From Candidatus Fermentithermobacillaceae bacterium (GTDB lineage Bacteria; Bacillota; Sulfobacillia; Fermentithermobacillales; Fermentithermobacillaceae): 45,268 nucleotides of DNA. Below are positions 1 through 8,939 of this stretch, one piece after another. A program made the translations under genes and the position numbers. Within the stretch, counting starts at the first letter, position 1. Each line of letters starts with the position of its first letter. The DNA is taken from the NCBI GenBank assembly GCA_012512325.1, contig JAAZEL010000051.1:1-45268 (forward strand). Reading direction: 5' to 3'. The notes under the pieces are model-generated. The model was not told the origin of the DNA. It searched no databases and was given only the letters and a program-made list of their open reading frames with translations.

Positions 1-264
1 ATGGTGGAGGGTTATCCGGACGGAACCTTCATGCCGGACAAATACATCACCCGTGCCGAGTTCGTGACCCTCGTCAACAGAGTCCTGAACCGCAAGGTTC
101 ATGCGGAGAACATTCTGCCGGAAGCCAAGCAGTTCCCGGACCTCCTGCCTGGCGCCTGGTACTACGAGGCGATGCAGGAAGCCATCAACAGCCACCTCTA
201 CGACCGCCGAGAGGATGAATACGAGGTGTGGTCGGAGATCACATATCCTGACATCGAGATGTAG
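1..264 (+). CDS. S-layer homology (SLH) domain protein, C-terminal end
   Basis: The 87 visible residues look like SLH repeats, which anchor surface proteins non-covalently to secondary cell-wall polymer. The stretch GYPDGTFMPDKYITRAEF is the classic core of an SLH unit (GYpDGTFrPn..ItRaEf). It is followed by VTLVNRVLNR, then a partly diverged second unit with FPDLLPGAWYYEAMQEA. The gene almost certainly begins outside the window: the ATG at position 1 sits inside the SLH core and has no visible ribosome binding site. The C-terminus ends soon after the last repeat, so the SLH module lies at the C-terminal end of a larger exported protein. A hairpin terminator follows. The family call is secure; the full protein's function cannot be seen. 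Confidence 0.85.
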   Translation: MVEGYPDGTFMPDKYITRAEFVTLVNRVLNRKVHAENILPEAKQFPDLLPGAWYYEAMQEAINSHLYDRREDEYEVWSEITYPDIEM

Positions 265-294
265 CTCAAGTCCGTAGCAGAAATATAGTCTGGA

Positions 295-329
295 GAGGAT
301 GGGGCCTTTGCCCTATCCTCTTCTCATAT
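295..329 (+). terminator. Hairpin terminator after the SLH gene
   Basis: GAGGATGGGGC (295-305) pairs with GCCCTATCCTC (310-320), an 11-bp stem with one wobble and a 4-nt loop, followed by the pyrimidine-rich TTCTCATATTT. It lies 31 bp after the stop codon. The U-tract is imperfect, so strength is uncertain. Confidence 0.6.
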
Positions 330-550
330 TTCGCCCATGCTCCAATAGGAGGCCTACTACACGCAACTGCCCCTATGTATGTGGCATCGCCGGACAACAA
401 GCTAACCAATCTTCGCGAGCAACCGGAAGCGGTTTTGCGATTAACGTGCAATTAACCCAATGTGTAAAAATTCATTCTACCCATTGCATATCCCGCATCC
501 ATTTGGTAAAATTCCTTTCAATATCCGGGAAAGGGTATTTCGTATAAGGA

Positions 551-676
551 AGGGTACCTTAGGGTTCCGTTTCAGGGTGTAATCGATAGTTCGAGGGACC
601 CTGGAAGTCTGGTCCGAGCGGTACCGGCTTTGCAAACGCAAAGCACACCGTGGGTGCAAAATGCCCGAGCGGCAAG
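551..676 (+). promoter_or_regulatory. ykkC-family riboswitch (subtype unresolved; ppGpp/2a favoured by context)
   Basis: Conserved blocks of the ykkC RNA family are visible in order: TTAGGGTTCCG (559-569), CTGGTCCGAGCGG (609-621) and CACACCGTGGG with CAAAATGCCCGAGCGG (644-672). GGGTACC (552-558) pairs with GGTACC (620-625), as expected for P1. The family includes guanidine-I (subtype 1) and variants binding ppGpp (2a) or PRPP (2b). ppGpp variants are known upstream of branched-chain amino acid genes, which fits the livJHMGF operon here. The 3' block (GCCCGAGCGG) differs from the usual guanidine-I ending (GCCCGGGAGA) as I remember it. The family call is firm; ligand identity is inference. Confidence 0.85.
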
Positions 677-732
677 TTCCTTATAGCAAAGCCTTGCTAG
701 AAATTTCTGCTTGTCGTCCGGGTTTTTGTTTT
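664..732 (+). terminator. Riboswitch-controlled intrinsic terminator
   Basis: CCCGAGCGGCAAG (664-676) pairs with CTTGTCGTCCGGG (710-722), a 13-bp stem with one mismatch, directly followed by TTTTTGTTTT (723-732). The loop carries a small internal hairpin, TAGCAA/TTGCTA (684-699). The 5' arm is the 3' end of the aptamer, so a folded aptamer would block the terminator. That is an ON switch, as usual for ykkC RNAs. The 3' arm can alternatively pair with CCGGACG (735-741). Confidence 0.8.
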
Positions 733-761
733 ATCCGGACGCTGAAACGGGGGTGATAACA

Positions 762-884
762 GTGGGGATTACCGGGACGCCAGTATGCCCTGTGGTTCTT
801 GCGGGCGTCGGGCTCATGGCGAAGGGAAGAGGCAGGGAAACCTGTTCCACTGGTTTCGGGTACTCCGTGGATTCCAGGAACTAG
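762..884 (+). CDS. Possible 40-residue ORF between riboswitch and liv operon
   Basis: A GTG at 762 is preceded by GGGGGTGA (749-756) at a reasonable spacing. It opens a 40-codon frame beginning VGITGTPVCPVV and ending in TAG at 882-884. The peptide has a short hydrophobic stretch (VVLAGVGLM) and then a basic segment. I do not recognise it. It lies 30 nt past the riboswitch terminator and about 370 nt before livJ. It may be a small leader gene, a remnant of a gene formerly under the riboswitch, or chance. No other coding signal is seen between 885 and 1256. Confidence 0.25.
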   Translation: MGITGTPVCPVVLAGVGLMAKGRGRETCSTGFGYSVDSRN

Positions 885-1256
885 GTTTATTGTCTGATAC
901 CTCCCTGCCAGACCCTAGGCGCGCTGTGTCCGGGGTTCCTTCTTCCATCTTCGTCTTGTAACTCGCTTTTCCGGGCGCTTTGAATGATGCTTTCATTAGT
1001 GTGATTCAGCCCGGCCGAGTGCGGCAGACGCCTGGTCTTTACCATGCCCAGATTCTGACCATTACCGGGTTCAGGAAACATCGTGTTCCGCATGTTACTT
1101 GGCAACAGACGGCGGGTACGGTGGGTGCCCATGCAAGGTCCGAATTGTGAGAGCGGCATTACGTGCCGTAACATGCAGATCACATGTATGACAGGTGAGC
1201 CGCTTCTTTCGGGACGCATTGATATGTTCAGGACAAACAGGGAGGGAACGTAGTAA

Positions 1257-2510
1257 ATGAAATCCATGAACCATATGTTTGATGCCCACAAGAACCACAC
1301 CGGGACAAGACCCGACGGCCGCAAAGGGGATAACGGCCGCAACAAAGGCAAGAAGTTCTGGTTTTCAAGTTTGTTTACCGCCGGTATTGCACTGGTTCTC
1401 GCCGCTGCCATGTTCTTGGCAGGCTGCGCAGGTTCGCAGTCCAAGGAACGCTCGGGCCAAGCTGACGGCGGCGACAAGGTGATCAAGATAGGCATGGTGG
1501 GACCGCTCACGGGAGACTATGCCACTTACGGGCAGAGCGTGAGAGACGGTGTCCAGACAGCCATCGACGAGATTAACGCAGAAGGCGGCGTTAACGGATA
1601 CACTCTCCAGCTCATTGCCGAGGACAGCAGAGGTGAATCCACTGAAGCCGCCAACGCAGTCCAGAAACTCATTGACCAGGACAAGGTAACCGCAATTGTA
1701 GGGGCTGTGCTAAGCGGCGAAACCGCCACGGTAGCTCCAATTGCCCAGGATGCAGGAGTCCTGCTTATTACCCCGTCTTCTACGGCTCCGGGTTTGACAG
1801 AGGTGGGCGATTACATTTTCCGCAACGTAATCACCGACGATGTGCAAGCCCGGCAACTGGCCGAATATGCCGTCTCCCAACTGGGTTGCCGGAAGTTCGC
1901 AGTGCTTTACGCCAACAACGACTACGGCGTGGCCTTGAGAGATAACTTTACCTCTAAGGTTGAGGAAATGGGCGCTTCAGTAGTGGCTGTCGAGTCGTAC
2001 CTCGACGGCGATGAAGACTTCAGAGCGCAGCTCACAAAGATCGGCAGTGACATTGATGCCCTGTACATAGCCGGGTATTACACGGAAGCCGCCAAGATCG
2101 CCCAGCAGGCAAGGAGACAGGGTATAGCTGCCACGCTCCTCGGCGCCGACGGCTTCTATTCGGAGAAACTCGTTGAACTCGGCGGCGAAGCAGTTGAAGG
2201 TTCGGTGTTCACTGCCGGGTTTTACTCGGGCGACGCATCAGAAGCCGTCCAAACCTTCGTCTCAAACTACAAGCAGAAGTATTCACAGGAGCCTGACATG
2301 TTCGCTGCAAACGCCTACGACACCATGAAGATAATTGCCCAGGCTCTGGCCAAGGCAGGCAACGACAGGGCGGCCTTAAAGGACGAGATGTACTCCGTCA
2401 AAGACTACCCGGGGATCACCGGCAACACGTCCTTTGACGCAAACGGCGAAGCGGTGAAAGACGTGGTGTTCCTCAAGGTTGAAAACGGCAAGTTCGTGAG
2501 GGCCGACTAA
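1257..2510 (+). CDS. livJ: Branched-chain amino acid ABC transporter, substrate-binding lipoprotein (LivJ/LivK type)
   Basis: Extracytoplasmic binding protein of a high-affinity amino-acid importer; it captures substrate outside and delivers it to LivH/LivM. The mature part has the typical type I fold signature: KIGMVGPLTGDYATYGQSVRDG, INAEGGVNGYTLQLIAEDS, then VGAVLSGETATVAPIAQDAG. A hydrophobic segment ends in the lipobox LAGC with the lipidated cysteine at about residue 57, so it is membrane-anchored. The N-region before the signal core is unusually long (about 30 residues, basic and Asn-rich). A start inside it is possible, but the ATG at 1257 has a good GGGAGG site (1240-1245). It is the first gene of livJHMGF. 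Branched-chain amino acids are the default substrate; amides, urea or other amino acids are possible in this family. Confidence 0.9.
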   Translation: MKSMNHMFDAHKNHTGTRPDGRKGDNGRNKGKKFWFSSLFTAGIALVLAAAMFLAGCAGSQSKERSGQADGGDKVIKIGMVGPLTGDYATYGQSVRDGVQTAIDEINAEGGVNGYTLQLIAEDSRGESTEAANAVQKLIDQDKVTAIVGAVLSGETATVAPIAQDAGVLLITPSSTAPGLTEVGDYIFRNVITDDVQARQLAEYAVSQLGCRKFAVLYANNDYGVALRDNFTSKVEEMGASVVAVESYLDGDEDFRAQLTKIGSDIDALYIAGYYTEAAKIAQQARRQGIAATLLGADGFYSEKLVELGGEAVEGSVFTAGFYSGDASEAVQTFVSNYKQKYSQEPDMFAANAYDTMKIIAQALAKAGNDRAALKDEMYSVKDYPGITGNTSFDANGEAVKDVVFLKVENGKFVRAD

Positions 2511-2644
2511 GAGCGTCACAAAGCAGCTATCGGCGAAGGAGTAGTTTACTGCAGCGTACAGGCAACAACGGGGTGGGAGCGGATGGTTGAAGATGGTTTC
2601 TGCTCTCCACCCTGCCTGCTTGGACTTAGGCGGAGGTGTGTGAT

Positions 2645-3514
2645 TTGCTGCAGCAAGTTGTAAACGGGCTCACCCTGGGTAGTTCTTATGCACTCATCGC
2701 CCTGGGATACACCATGGTCTACGGGGTGTTGCGCCTCATCAATTTTGCCCATGGAGAAATCTACATGGTGGGTGCCCTCATAGGGCTGATGACGTCTCAG
2801 GCAGCAGGCCTTCCCTTTGCCCCTGCCATGGTGACCGCGATGGCCGGCGCGGCAATTGTGGGCGTTATCGTTGAAAGAATCGCATACCGGCCTCTCAGGA
2901 AGGCTCCGCGCCTTGCAGTGCTCATCAGCGCGATAGGCATGTCAATATTTCTGCGCAACCTTGCCCTTGCTGTAATGGGTCCCCAGACAAGGGCATTTCC
3001 CATTCCATTTGAAGTCAAGCAGTTCAGCACAGGCAGGTTCCGCATGAGCTCATTCGATGTGCTCATTCTGCTTACAAGCATTGCTCTCATGATCGGCCTT
3101 CATTTCCTGGTCCAGAACACAAAGATCGGAAAGGCCATGAGAGCCGCGGCTGAAGACAAAGAAACTGCGAGTTTAATGGGGATAAATGTTAACCGCGTAA
3201 TCGCTTTTACCTTTGCGGTCGGTTCGGCTCTGGCTGCGGCTGCAGGAGTCCTGATAGGGATGAATTTCAACGCAGTTGACCCGTCTATGGGAATGATGCC
3301 CGGGCTCAAAGGTTTTACCGCTGCCGTTCTGGGAGGCGTAGGGAGTATCCCCGGCGCCATGTTAGGCGGAATTCTCCTGGGGATGGCTGAGGTTATGGGG
3401 GTCGCGCTCCTGAAATCAGAGTGGAGGGATGCCATCGCCTTCGGGATACTTGCTTTGGTGTTGCTGGTGAAGCCATCGGGGATACTTGGCCGAAATGTGC
3501 AGGAGAAGGTGTAA
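2645..3514 (+). CDS. livH: Branched-chain amino acid ABC transporter permease LivH
   Basis: Membrane permease of the LivHM heterodimer forming the translocation path. The N-terminus LLQQVVNGLTLGSSYALIAL, followed by GYTMVYGVLRLINFAHGE, is the family hallmark; the rest is a chain of hydrophobic helices. The conserved loop EDKETASLMGINVNRVIAFTF lies near residue 175 and carries the EAA-like coupling motif. I place the start at the TTG at 2645 rather than the GTG at 2636, because GGAGGTG (2632-2638) is then 6 nt upstream and the protein begins exactly where LivH proteins do. livJ ends 134 bp upstream; livM starts 3 bp after the stop. Length (289 aa) is normal. Confidence 0.92.
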   Translation: MLQQVVNGLTLGSSYALIALGYTMVYGVLRLINFAHGEIYMVGALIGLMTSQAAGLPFAPAMVTAMAGAAIVGVIVERIAYRPLRKAPRLAVLISAIGMSIFLRNLALAVMGPQTRAFPIPFEVKQFSTGRFRMSSFDVLILLTSIALMIGLHFLVQNTKIGKAMRAAAEDKETASLMGINVNRVIAFTFAVGSALAAAAGVLIGMNFNAVDPSMGMMPGLKGFTAAVLGGVGSIPGAMLGGILLGMAEVMGVALLKSEWRDAIAFGILALVLLVKPSGILGRNVQEKV

Positions 3515-3517
3515 ACG

Positions 3518-4579
3518 ATGATCAGTCCATATTACTACCAACTGCTGGTAATCGCGAGCATAAACGTGATAATGGCGCTGAGCCTCAATTTGGTTACAGG
3601 GTGTGCGGGACAGCTGGCCCTGGGCCACGCCGCTTTTATGGGAATCGGAGCGTATACTGCAGGGATCTTAACCTCGGTCTACCACGTGCCCTTTGCAGTA
3701 GCCCTTGTGGCAGGCGCGGCGGTGGCGGCCTTGTTTGGCTTGATCGTGGGGCTTCCCACGTTGAGGCTCAAAGGAGATTATCTTGCCATTGCCACCTTGG
3801 GTTTCGGGGAGATCATCCGGGTAGCCATCCTCAATATGGGGATCACCGGCGGGCCGTTTGGCCTTAGGGGGATCTCCAAGCACACCAACCTTACCTTGGC
3901 GGTGGCTGCAGCAGTCCTGGCCTACCTGACAATGAAACGCCTCATGAATTCCCGTTTCGGCCGGGCGCTTACAGCCATCCGCGAAGACGAAGTGGCAGCG
4001 GTGGCCATGGGCATTGACGCCACCCGCCACAAGGTGCTTGCTTTTGTGATAAGCGCAGCGTGGGCAGGGATTGCAGGCGGGCTGTTTGCCCATTGGTTCA
4101 GATACCTGCATCCTTCTTCCTTTGCTTTCTCTGCGTCAGTGGAAATCCTGAGCATGGTGGTATTGGGAGGCATGGAGAGTCTTGAGGGCCCGGTGTTAGG
4201 CGCTGCCGCGCTCACGTATGCGCCTGAGCTTCTCCGAGGGGTGTCTGACTTTGTGTCCCGGCACCGCATGATGTTTTACGGAGCGCTCCTGGTAATCATG
4301 ATGCTGGTGCGTCCCCAGGGGCTGATAGGGTCCGGGGTTAAGGGCCTCAGTATTTCCAAACTCGGAAGGATCCATGGGGTAGTTCGCCTGCCTCAGATGG
4401 AAAGAGTAACCCAATGGCTTACTGCGGCGAAACAAAGAAAGCATTTGAACGACTCAAGCGTGTCAACGGACAGTCGGGTTGTGGAGGAAAGACTGGCCGG
4501 TCTTGGTATGAGTTCCGGTACCGGCTCAAGGGGCACCGGTATTGGGAGCGGAGGAGGGGAAGAACATGCCGGTTCTTGA
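3518..4579 (+). CDS. livM: Branched-chain amino acid ABC transporter permease LivM
   Basis: Second permease of the importer. It has the LivM signatures [24 protein letters not shown] near residue 25, [20 protein letters not shown] near residue 90, and [23 protein letters not shown] near residue 165. The C-terminus is longer than usual: after RPQGLIG about 70 hydrophilic residues follow, ending in a Gly/Ser-rich tail ([10 protein letters not shown]). The last 14 bp overlap the start of livG, so translation is likely coupled. The tail overlaps the livG ribosome binding site, and its low complexity suggests it is tolerated read-on rather than a domain. The ATG at 3518 has GGAGAAGG upstream. Confidence 0.92.
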   Translation: MISPYYYQLLVIASINVIMALSLNLVTGCAGQLALGHAAFMGIGAYTAGILTSVYHVPFAVALVAGAAVAALFGLIVGLPTLRLKGDYLAIATLGFGEIIRVAILNMGITGGPFGLRGISKHTNLTLAVAAAVLAYLTMKRLMNSRFGRALTAIREDEVAAVAMGIDATRHKVLAFVISAAWAGIAGGLFAHWFRYLHPSSFAFSASVEILSMVVLGGMESLEGPVLGAAALTYAPELLRGVSDFVSRHRMMFYGALLVIMMLVRPQGLIGSGVKGLSISKLGRIHGVVRLPQMERVTQWLTAAKQRKHLNDSSVSTDSRVVEERLAGLGMSSGTGSRGTGIGSGGGEEHAGS

Positions 4580-5339
4580 GTTGAGAGAAGTGAGCAAGTC
4601 CTTCGGAGGGATCACCGCGGTACGTGAGGTGAGCTTGTCGGTCGAGCAAGGCGACATCCTGGGGCTGATAGGCCCCAACGGTGCGGGCAAGACTACCTTG
4701 TTTAACCTGGTAACCGGCATCTACAGCCCCAGTTCGGGGGAGATACTCTTCGGAGGACGCAATCTGGCCGAATTAGAGCCCCACGAGATAACCGATCGGG
4801 GGCTTGCCCGTACTTTCCAGAATATCAGGATTTTCGGCCAGATGACCGTGCTTGAGAATGTGATGATAGGCAGGCACTGCAGGACCAGATCTGGAGTGTT
4901 AGGTGCCATCCTGGGCACTCCCTGGGTCAGGAAGGAAGAGAAAGAAACCCGGGAGTTGTGTCTGGAGCTTCTGGATTTCGTCGGGCTGGACGTTGACCCG
5001 GATGAAAAGGCGTCCAACCTTTCATACGGCCAGCAGAGGCAGCTTGAGATCGCAAGGGCGCTTGCCACTGATCCGGAACTTCTTCTCCTTGACGAGCCGG
5101 CTGCCGGCATGAATCCGCAGGAGACAAAAGAGATTACCGAACTTGTTCAGCGCATCAGAGAGACAGGCAAGACCATCCTTCTCATAGAGCACGATATGAG
5201 GATGGTCATGGGAACCGCAGACAGGGTCGCGGTATTGGACCACGGGGTAAAAATCGCAGAAGGGACCCCGAAGGAAGTGCAGCGGGATCCGGCTGTGATA
5301 AAGGCATACCTGGGGGATGAAGCAGATGTTGTCGCTTAA
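4566..5339 (+). CDS. livG: Branched-chain amino acid ABC transporter ATP-binding protein LivG
   Basis: Cytoplasmic ATPase subunit that powers the LivHM permeases. Walker [10 protein letters not shown] lies near residue 38, signature [15 protein letters not shown] near residue 150, and Walker [14 protein letters not shown] just after. AAGMNPQET is diagnostic for LivG, as is the long insert between Walker A and the signature (MIGRHCRTR...). I choose the ATG at 4566 ([15 protein letters not shown]), preceded by GGAGGGG (4554-4560), over an upstream in-frame start that would lie inside livM. Its end overlaps the start of livF. 257 aa, normal length. Confidence 0.95.
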   Translation: MPVLELREVSKSFGGITAVREVSLSVEQGDILGLIGPNGAGKTTLFNLVTGIYSPSSGEILFGGRNLAELEPHEITDRGLARTFQNIRIFGQMTVLENVMIGRHCRTRSGVLGAILGTPWVRKEEKETRELCLELLDFVGLDVDPDEKASNLSYGQQRQLEIARALATDPELLLLDEPAAGMNPQETKEITELVQRIRETGKTILLIEHDMRMVMGTADRVAVLDHGVKIAEGTPKEVQRDPAVIKAYLGDEADVVA

Positions 5340-6042
5340 GAACGTTGTAACCTGTTACGGTTCGATAAAAGCACTCAAAGGGGTATCCATGGATATTGCC
5401 CAGGGAGAGATCGTGGCCTTGATTGGGGCCAACGGCGCCGGCAAGACCACCACCCTCAAGACCATATCAGGGCTCTTGACTCCTTCCGAAGGTGAGATCA
5501 TATTTGACGGCGTGGACATCACCCGGAGCAACCCTGAGGACATTGTGAAAATGGGCCTCTCCCACGTACCCGAAGGCAGAAGGGTGTTTTCCCGCATGAC
5601 CGTCATGGAGAACCTGGAACTGGGTGCGTACTCCAGGTCAGGGACAGGGTCCGGCAGGAAGCAAGCCCAGGATGACCTGGACCAGGTGTTTTCGCTGTTT
5701 CCCCAGCTAAAGGGAAGAGAAAAACAGTTAGCGGGGACCTTGAGCGGCGGGGAACAGCAAATGCTGGCCATAGGGCGGGCCCTCATGTCCAGGCCCAAGA
5801 TGCTCCTGTTAGATGAGCCTTCCATGGGGCTTGCGCCCATGATCGTGAAAGATGTGTTTCGCATCATACAGGAAATCAACCGTGCAGGCACTACCGTGCT
5901 GCTTGTAGAGCAGAACGCTCATTTGGCTCTCAACACCGCCTCCCGCGCCTACGTGCTTGAAACCGGCAAGATAGTGCTTCACGGCGAGTCTGCCGACCTG
6001 CTGAGCAACGACCAGGTTCGTAAGGCGTACTTGGGTGAATGA
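5326..6042 (+). CDS. livF: Branched-chain amino acid ABC transporter ATP-binding protein LivF
   Basis: Second ATPase of the importer. Walker [18 protein letters not shown] lies near residue 36, signature [15 protein letters not shown] near residue 140, and Walker [13 protein letters not shown], the SMGLAP being typical of LivF. Two in-frame ATGs compete. The one at 5317 gives three extra residues. The one at 5326 (MLSLKNVV) has GGGGG 9 nt upstream and matches the usual LivF start, so I prefer it. The gene overlaps the 3' end of livG by 14 bp. A small dyad GATCAC/GTGATC follows the stop but without a U-tract, so no convincing operon terminator is visible. Confidence 0.94.
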   Translation: MLSLKNVVTCYGSIKALKGVSMDIAQGEIVALIGANGAGKTTTLKTISGLLTPSEGEIIFDGVDITRSNPEDIVKMGLSHVPEGRRVFSRMTVMENLELGAYSRSGTGSGRKQAQDDLDQVFSLFPQLKGREKQLAGTLSGGEQQMLAIGRALMSRPKMLLLDEPSMGLAPMIVKDVFRIIQEINRAGTTVLLVEQNAHLALNTASRAYVLETGKIVLHGESADLLSNDQVRKAYLGE

Positions 6043-6215
6043 TCACGGCTGTGATCTTCGACGGCGGAGTTAAGCGGTGCCTGCCGTGAACCGATGTGGC
6101 CTCTTCTCTCCTCTTGTTACCTAATTTCTTGCAAGGAAGTATATAGTAGCAGAAGATGTCGCAGATCGGTGACGGTTGCTGCTTCGAGCGCTCTGCTGCC
6201 GTTACCTGAGGGGAG

Positions 6216-7016
6216 ATGAACGACTTGATAAAGGCTGAAGGACTCACCAAGAACTACGGCACACTGACCGCTGTAAATGACCTTACGCTGTCAGTGGGAC
6301 CGGGGGAGATTTTCGGGTTCCTGGGGCCCAACGGTTCTGGCAAGACCACAACGATAAAAATGCTGTGCGGCCTATTATCACCTTCGGCGGGGCAGGCAAA
6401 GATATGCGGCGTTGATGTCCATGAAAGGCCGGTGGAAGCAAAAGCACTGCTAGGCTTTGTCCCCGATACGCCAAACGTGTACGAGAGACTGACCGCCAGA
6501 GAGCTCCTGCAGTTTGTGGCCGACCTTAGAAAAATGGACCGCCGGAAAGCTGCTGAACGCATGGATGAACTCCTGTACATATTTGAACTCACTGACAGGC
6601 AGGACGAACTGCTGTCGTCGTACTCCCATGGAATGAGGCAGAAGGTATGTATTGCAGCTGCCCTCCTGGATGAACCCCAGGTGCTGTTCTTGGATGAACC
6701 CACCGTTGGCCTGGATCCCAAGAGCGCGCGGTTGGTCAAGGAAGTGCTAAGGAAGTATGCCCAGGGCGGACGGGCGGTGTTCATGTCAACCCACATCCTG
6801 GAGATCGCGGAGAGGATGTGCGATCGGGTAGGGATCATCCAAAAGGGTCGGATTATTGCCGAAGGCAGTGTAGACGACCTCAGGCGACGGGTTCTTCCCG
6901 GTGCAGCCGAAGCCGCTTCCCTCGAGGACCTCTTCCTCAAACTCACCGGAGGCGAGGAGTACAAAGAACTGGTGAAGCATCTGGGGTCCAATGCTGACAA
7001 CGTGGAGGCAGGATAA
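6216..7016 (+). CDS. ABC transporter ATP-binding protein (exporter, ABC-2 type partner)
   Basis: ATPase of an ABC export system, cytoplasmic and associated with the permease encoded next. Walker A GPNGSGKTTTIKMLCGL lies near residue 35. The signature is YSHGMRQKVCIAAAL (H replaces the more common G/K, frequent in this group). Walker B is VLFLDEPTVGLDP, followed by FMSTHILEIAERMCDRVGII. This layout is that of the CcmA/NatA-like ATPases that pair with ABC-2 permeases. The ATG at 6216 abuts GAGGGGAG too closely; the in-frame TTG at 6225 (IKAEGLTKNYG) has better spacing and may be the true start. The partner permease is interrupted, so the system may be inactive. Substrate unknown. Confidence 0.88.
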   Translation: MNDLIKAEGLTKNYGTLTAVNDLTLSVGPGEIFGFLGPNGSGKTTTIKMLCGLLSPSAGQAKICGVDVHERPVEAKALLGFVPDTPNVYERLTARELLQFVADLRKMDRRKAAERMDELLYIFELTDRQDELLSSYSHGMRQKVCIAAALLDEPQVLFLDEPTVGLDPKSARLVKEVLRKYAQGGRAVFMSTHILEIAERMCDRVGIIQKGRIIAEGSVDDLRRRVLPGAAEAASLEDLFLKLTGGEEYKELVKHLGSNADNVEAG

Positions 7017-7064
7017 AGCTTCTGGGAGCCTGCTACGTCACTCCGAGTGGAAGAAGGTGTTGCT

Positions 7065-8780
7065 ATGAAGTACGTCTGGATGATACTTAGGACGGATCTT
7101 GTTTCGGTGCTGAACAAGAGCAAGGGCGGCACCAAAGACAAACTCCAGCTGGCCCTTCTGCCCATCCTGTGGCTTGTACTGGCCGGCGGCGCTTTTTACG
7201 GTACACGTTTGTTTTTCAGGTACCTTGAGCCTTACCTCGCCGCGATTCCGGGGATGGCTGATGCCGTGGCTCTCAAGTTCCTCAACAGTGTGGCTGTCTA
7301 TGTGATATTGTTCGTATTCCTCGGCGGGTTTCAGACCACCTTCCGGATTATATATGAATCGGATGATATCGGCTTCCTGCTCTCGCAGCCTGTTCCGTCC
7401 CACTCTGTGTTTGCGGCCAAGTTTATCACCGCCTACCTTGCCCTGTTACCCATGGTGCTGATATTTGGTGGTTCCACCTGGTTTGCATGGGGCTCTTTCA
7501 ACCGGGCAGGACTTGGGTTTTATGTGATGGTGATGCTCTCGTTCATGCTGTTGCTGCTGCTCATTCACGGGGCCATTGCATTGCTGCTGCTGCTTGCAAT
7601 GAGGTAGCTGCCCGGCGCCAAGTTAAAACGTCTTTTTGTCGCCCTTGCAGCCATAGTGGGTATGTTGGTGGTGCTTTGGTCTCAGCTCATGAGCTCAAGG
7701 CTCTCGTCAAGTGAGAATCCCATGGGAATGCTGATGCGGATTGAATCGGAGAACCTTTTCGGCAGATGGTACCTGCCCACCACGTGGTGTGTGAACTCGA
7801 TACTTGGTATGTTGGATAGGTTTGGCGTGAAAGCTTACCAATACGCCGTGCCGCTGGCCTGCAGCGCTCTTGCAGTTGCCTGGCTTGCCGTAAAGGTGTC
7901 TAACAGAGCGTATTTTGCAGGATGGTCCTCAACCCTGGAAGAGGGTCCATCCAGGGCCGGGGCTGCGAGAAGGGCAGCCCGAAGGCGCAAAGGGTCGGGC
8001 GCTGCACGTGCTTGGGGGCTGCGTTCCTCCGGAATGCAAGGTGCGCTTTGGACTATCTTGCGCAAAGACGTGAGACTGCTTTTCAGGGATCCGGTGCTGT
8101 GGTACGGCCTGGGAACCAGCTCCATTGCGTTAGGGTCTTTCGCGTATAACCTGATCCGCAGGGGTGGGGGAGAGTATTCCCTGGGGGATCAGGGCATGTT
8201 GTCCTATCTCAGCATGATGACGGTGTGTCTCCTGGGGGCAGTCGTAGGAGGCCAGACAGGCGGTATTTCCCTGAGCCGGGAAGGCTCGTCCCTCTGGCTG
8301 CTTCAGGCCAATCCAGTTGACGGCAAGAGCCTGTTCCGGGCCAAAATGGTTTACGCCGTGCTTCCCAGCATGGTGTTGATTGTTCCATTCTTCACCGTTC
8401 TTGAGTTCAGCAGCGTGCCTGTCTATCCCTTGTGGCGGAACTTATTGGTGGGAGCGTCCATTGCCACAATAATTGCCTTATCTCAGATCTTGCTCGATAC
8501 CTTTTTCCCGGATTTCACAATCAGGGTAGAGCTGGGCTCGTCCAAGGGCACCGGGAAACTTCTCGTTGTACTCCTGGCCAGGATGGGCATGGCCATTGCC
8601 CTTTCCGTGGTGCTCTTGTTGCCTTCTATACTGGTAAGCAAGGGCATCTATCCTCAATCTTCCCTTGCCAGGTTGAACGCCATCGTCCACGGAGGCCTGT
8701 TGGCATCGGCGCTTCTCATGGCGTACCTGGGCAGCCTTGTGGGCTCAAAGCAGGCCGCTAAGCTCCTTAGGCCAAATTAA
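7065..8780 (+). pseudogene. ABC exporter permease interrupted by an in-frame amber stop
   Basis: A start at 7065 (ATG after AAGAAGGTG) opens a frame that hits TAG at 7605-7607, codon 181, right after LLLLLLAMR. The same frame then continues without a stop to 8780, beginning LPGAKLKRLFVALAAIVGML, so the joined product would be 571 codons of one multi-helix membrane protein. Hydrophobic segments occur throughout, with a basic cytoplasmic loop rich in Arg/Ala/Gly near residues 300-325, as in large ABC-2-like exporter permeases (the PF16949 type, by memory). One base change (TAG to TTG or CAG) would restore it. Options are nonsense mutation, sequencing error, or two polypeptides, the second from the ATG near 7659. 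It lies 48 bp after its ATPase gene. Confidence 0.75.
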
Positions 8781-8890
8781 CGCAAGTGAGGCTCAATGCC
8801 CTGCAAGGCGCAGCTGACGTCAGGCGGTTCTCGGATGCGTGCCCACCGGGCCTAGGCGAAGAGGAGTTCTGAAAGGTTTGTTGTATATAC

Positions 8891-8914
8891 AGGGCGGTAC
8901 CTCGGTACCGCCCT
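8891..8914. other. Perfect 11-bp hairpin upstream of the C69 peptidase gene
   Basis: AGGGCGGTACC (8891-8901) and GGTACCGCCCT (8904-8914) form a perfect 11-bp stem with a 2-nt spacer (4-nt loop if the closing pair opens). It lies between the exporter and the peptidase, 25 bp before the ATG at 8940. No U-run follows, so it is either a weak terminator, a 5'-UTR stem, or a protein-binding palindrome. Confidence 0.6.
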
Positions 8915-8939
8915 CATAATGTATAAAGGGGGGAAGAGT

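Noticed and set aside
7605-7607. TAG as pyrrolysine
   Set aside because: Several normal genes here (SLH protein, thiD, tpl among others) end in TAG, and the permease is not a methylamine methyltransferase; a point mutation is simpler.
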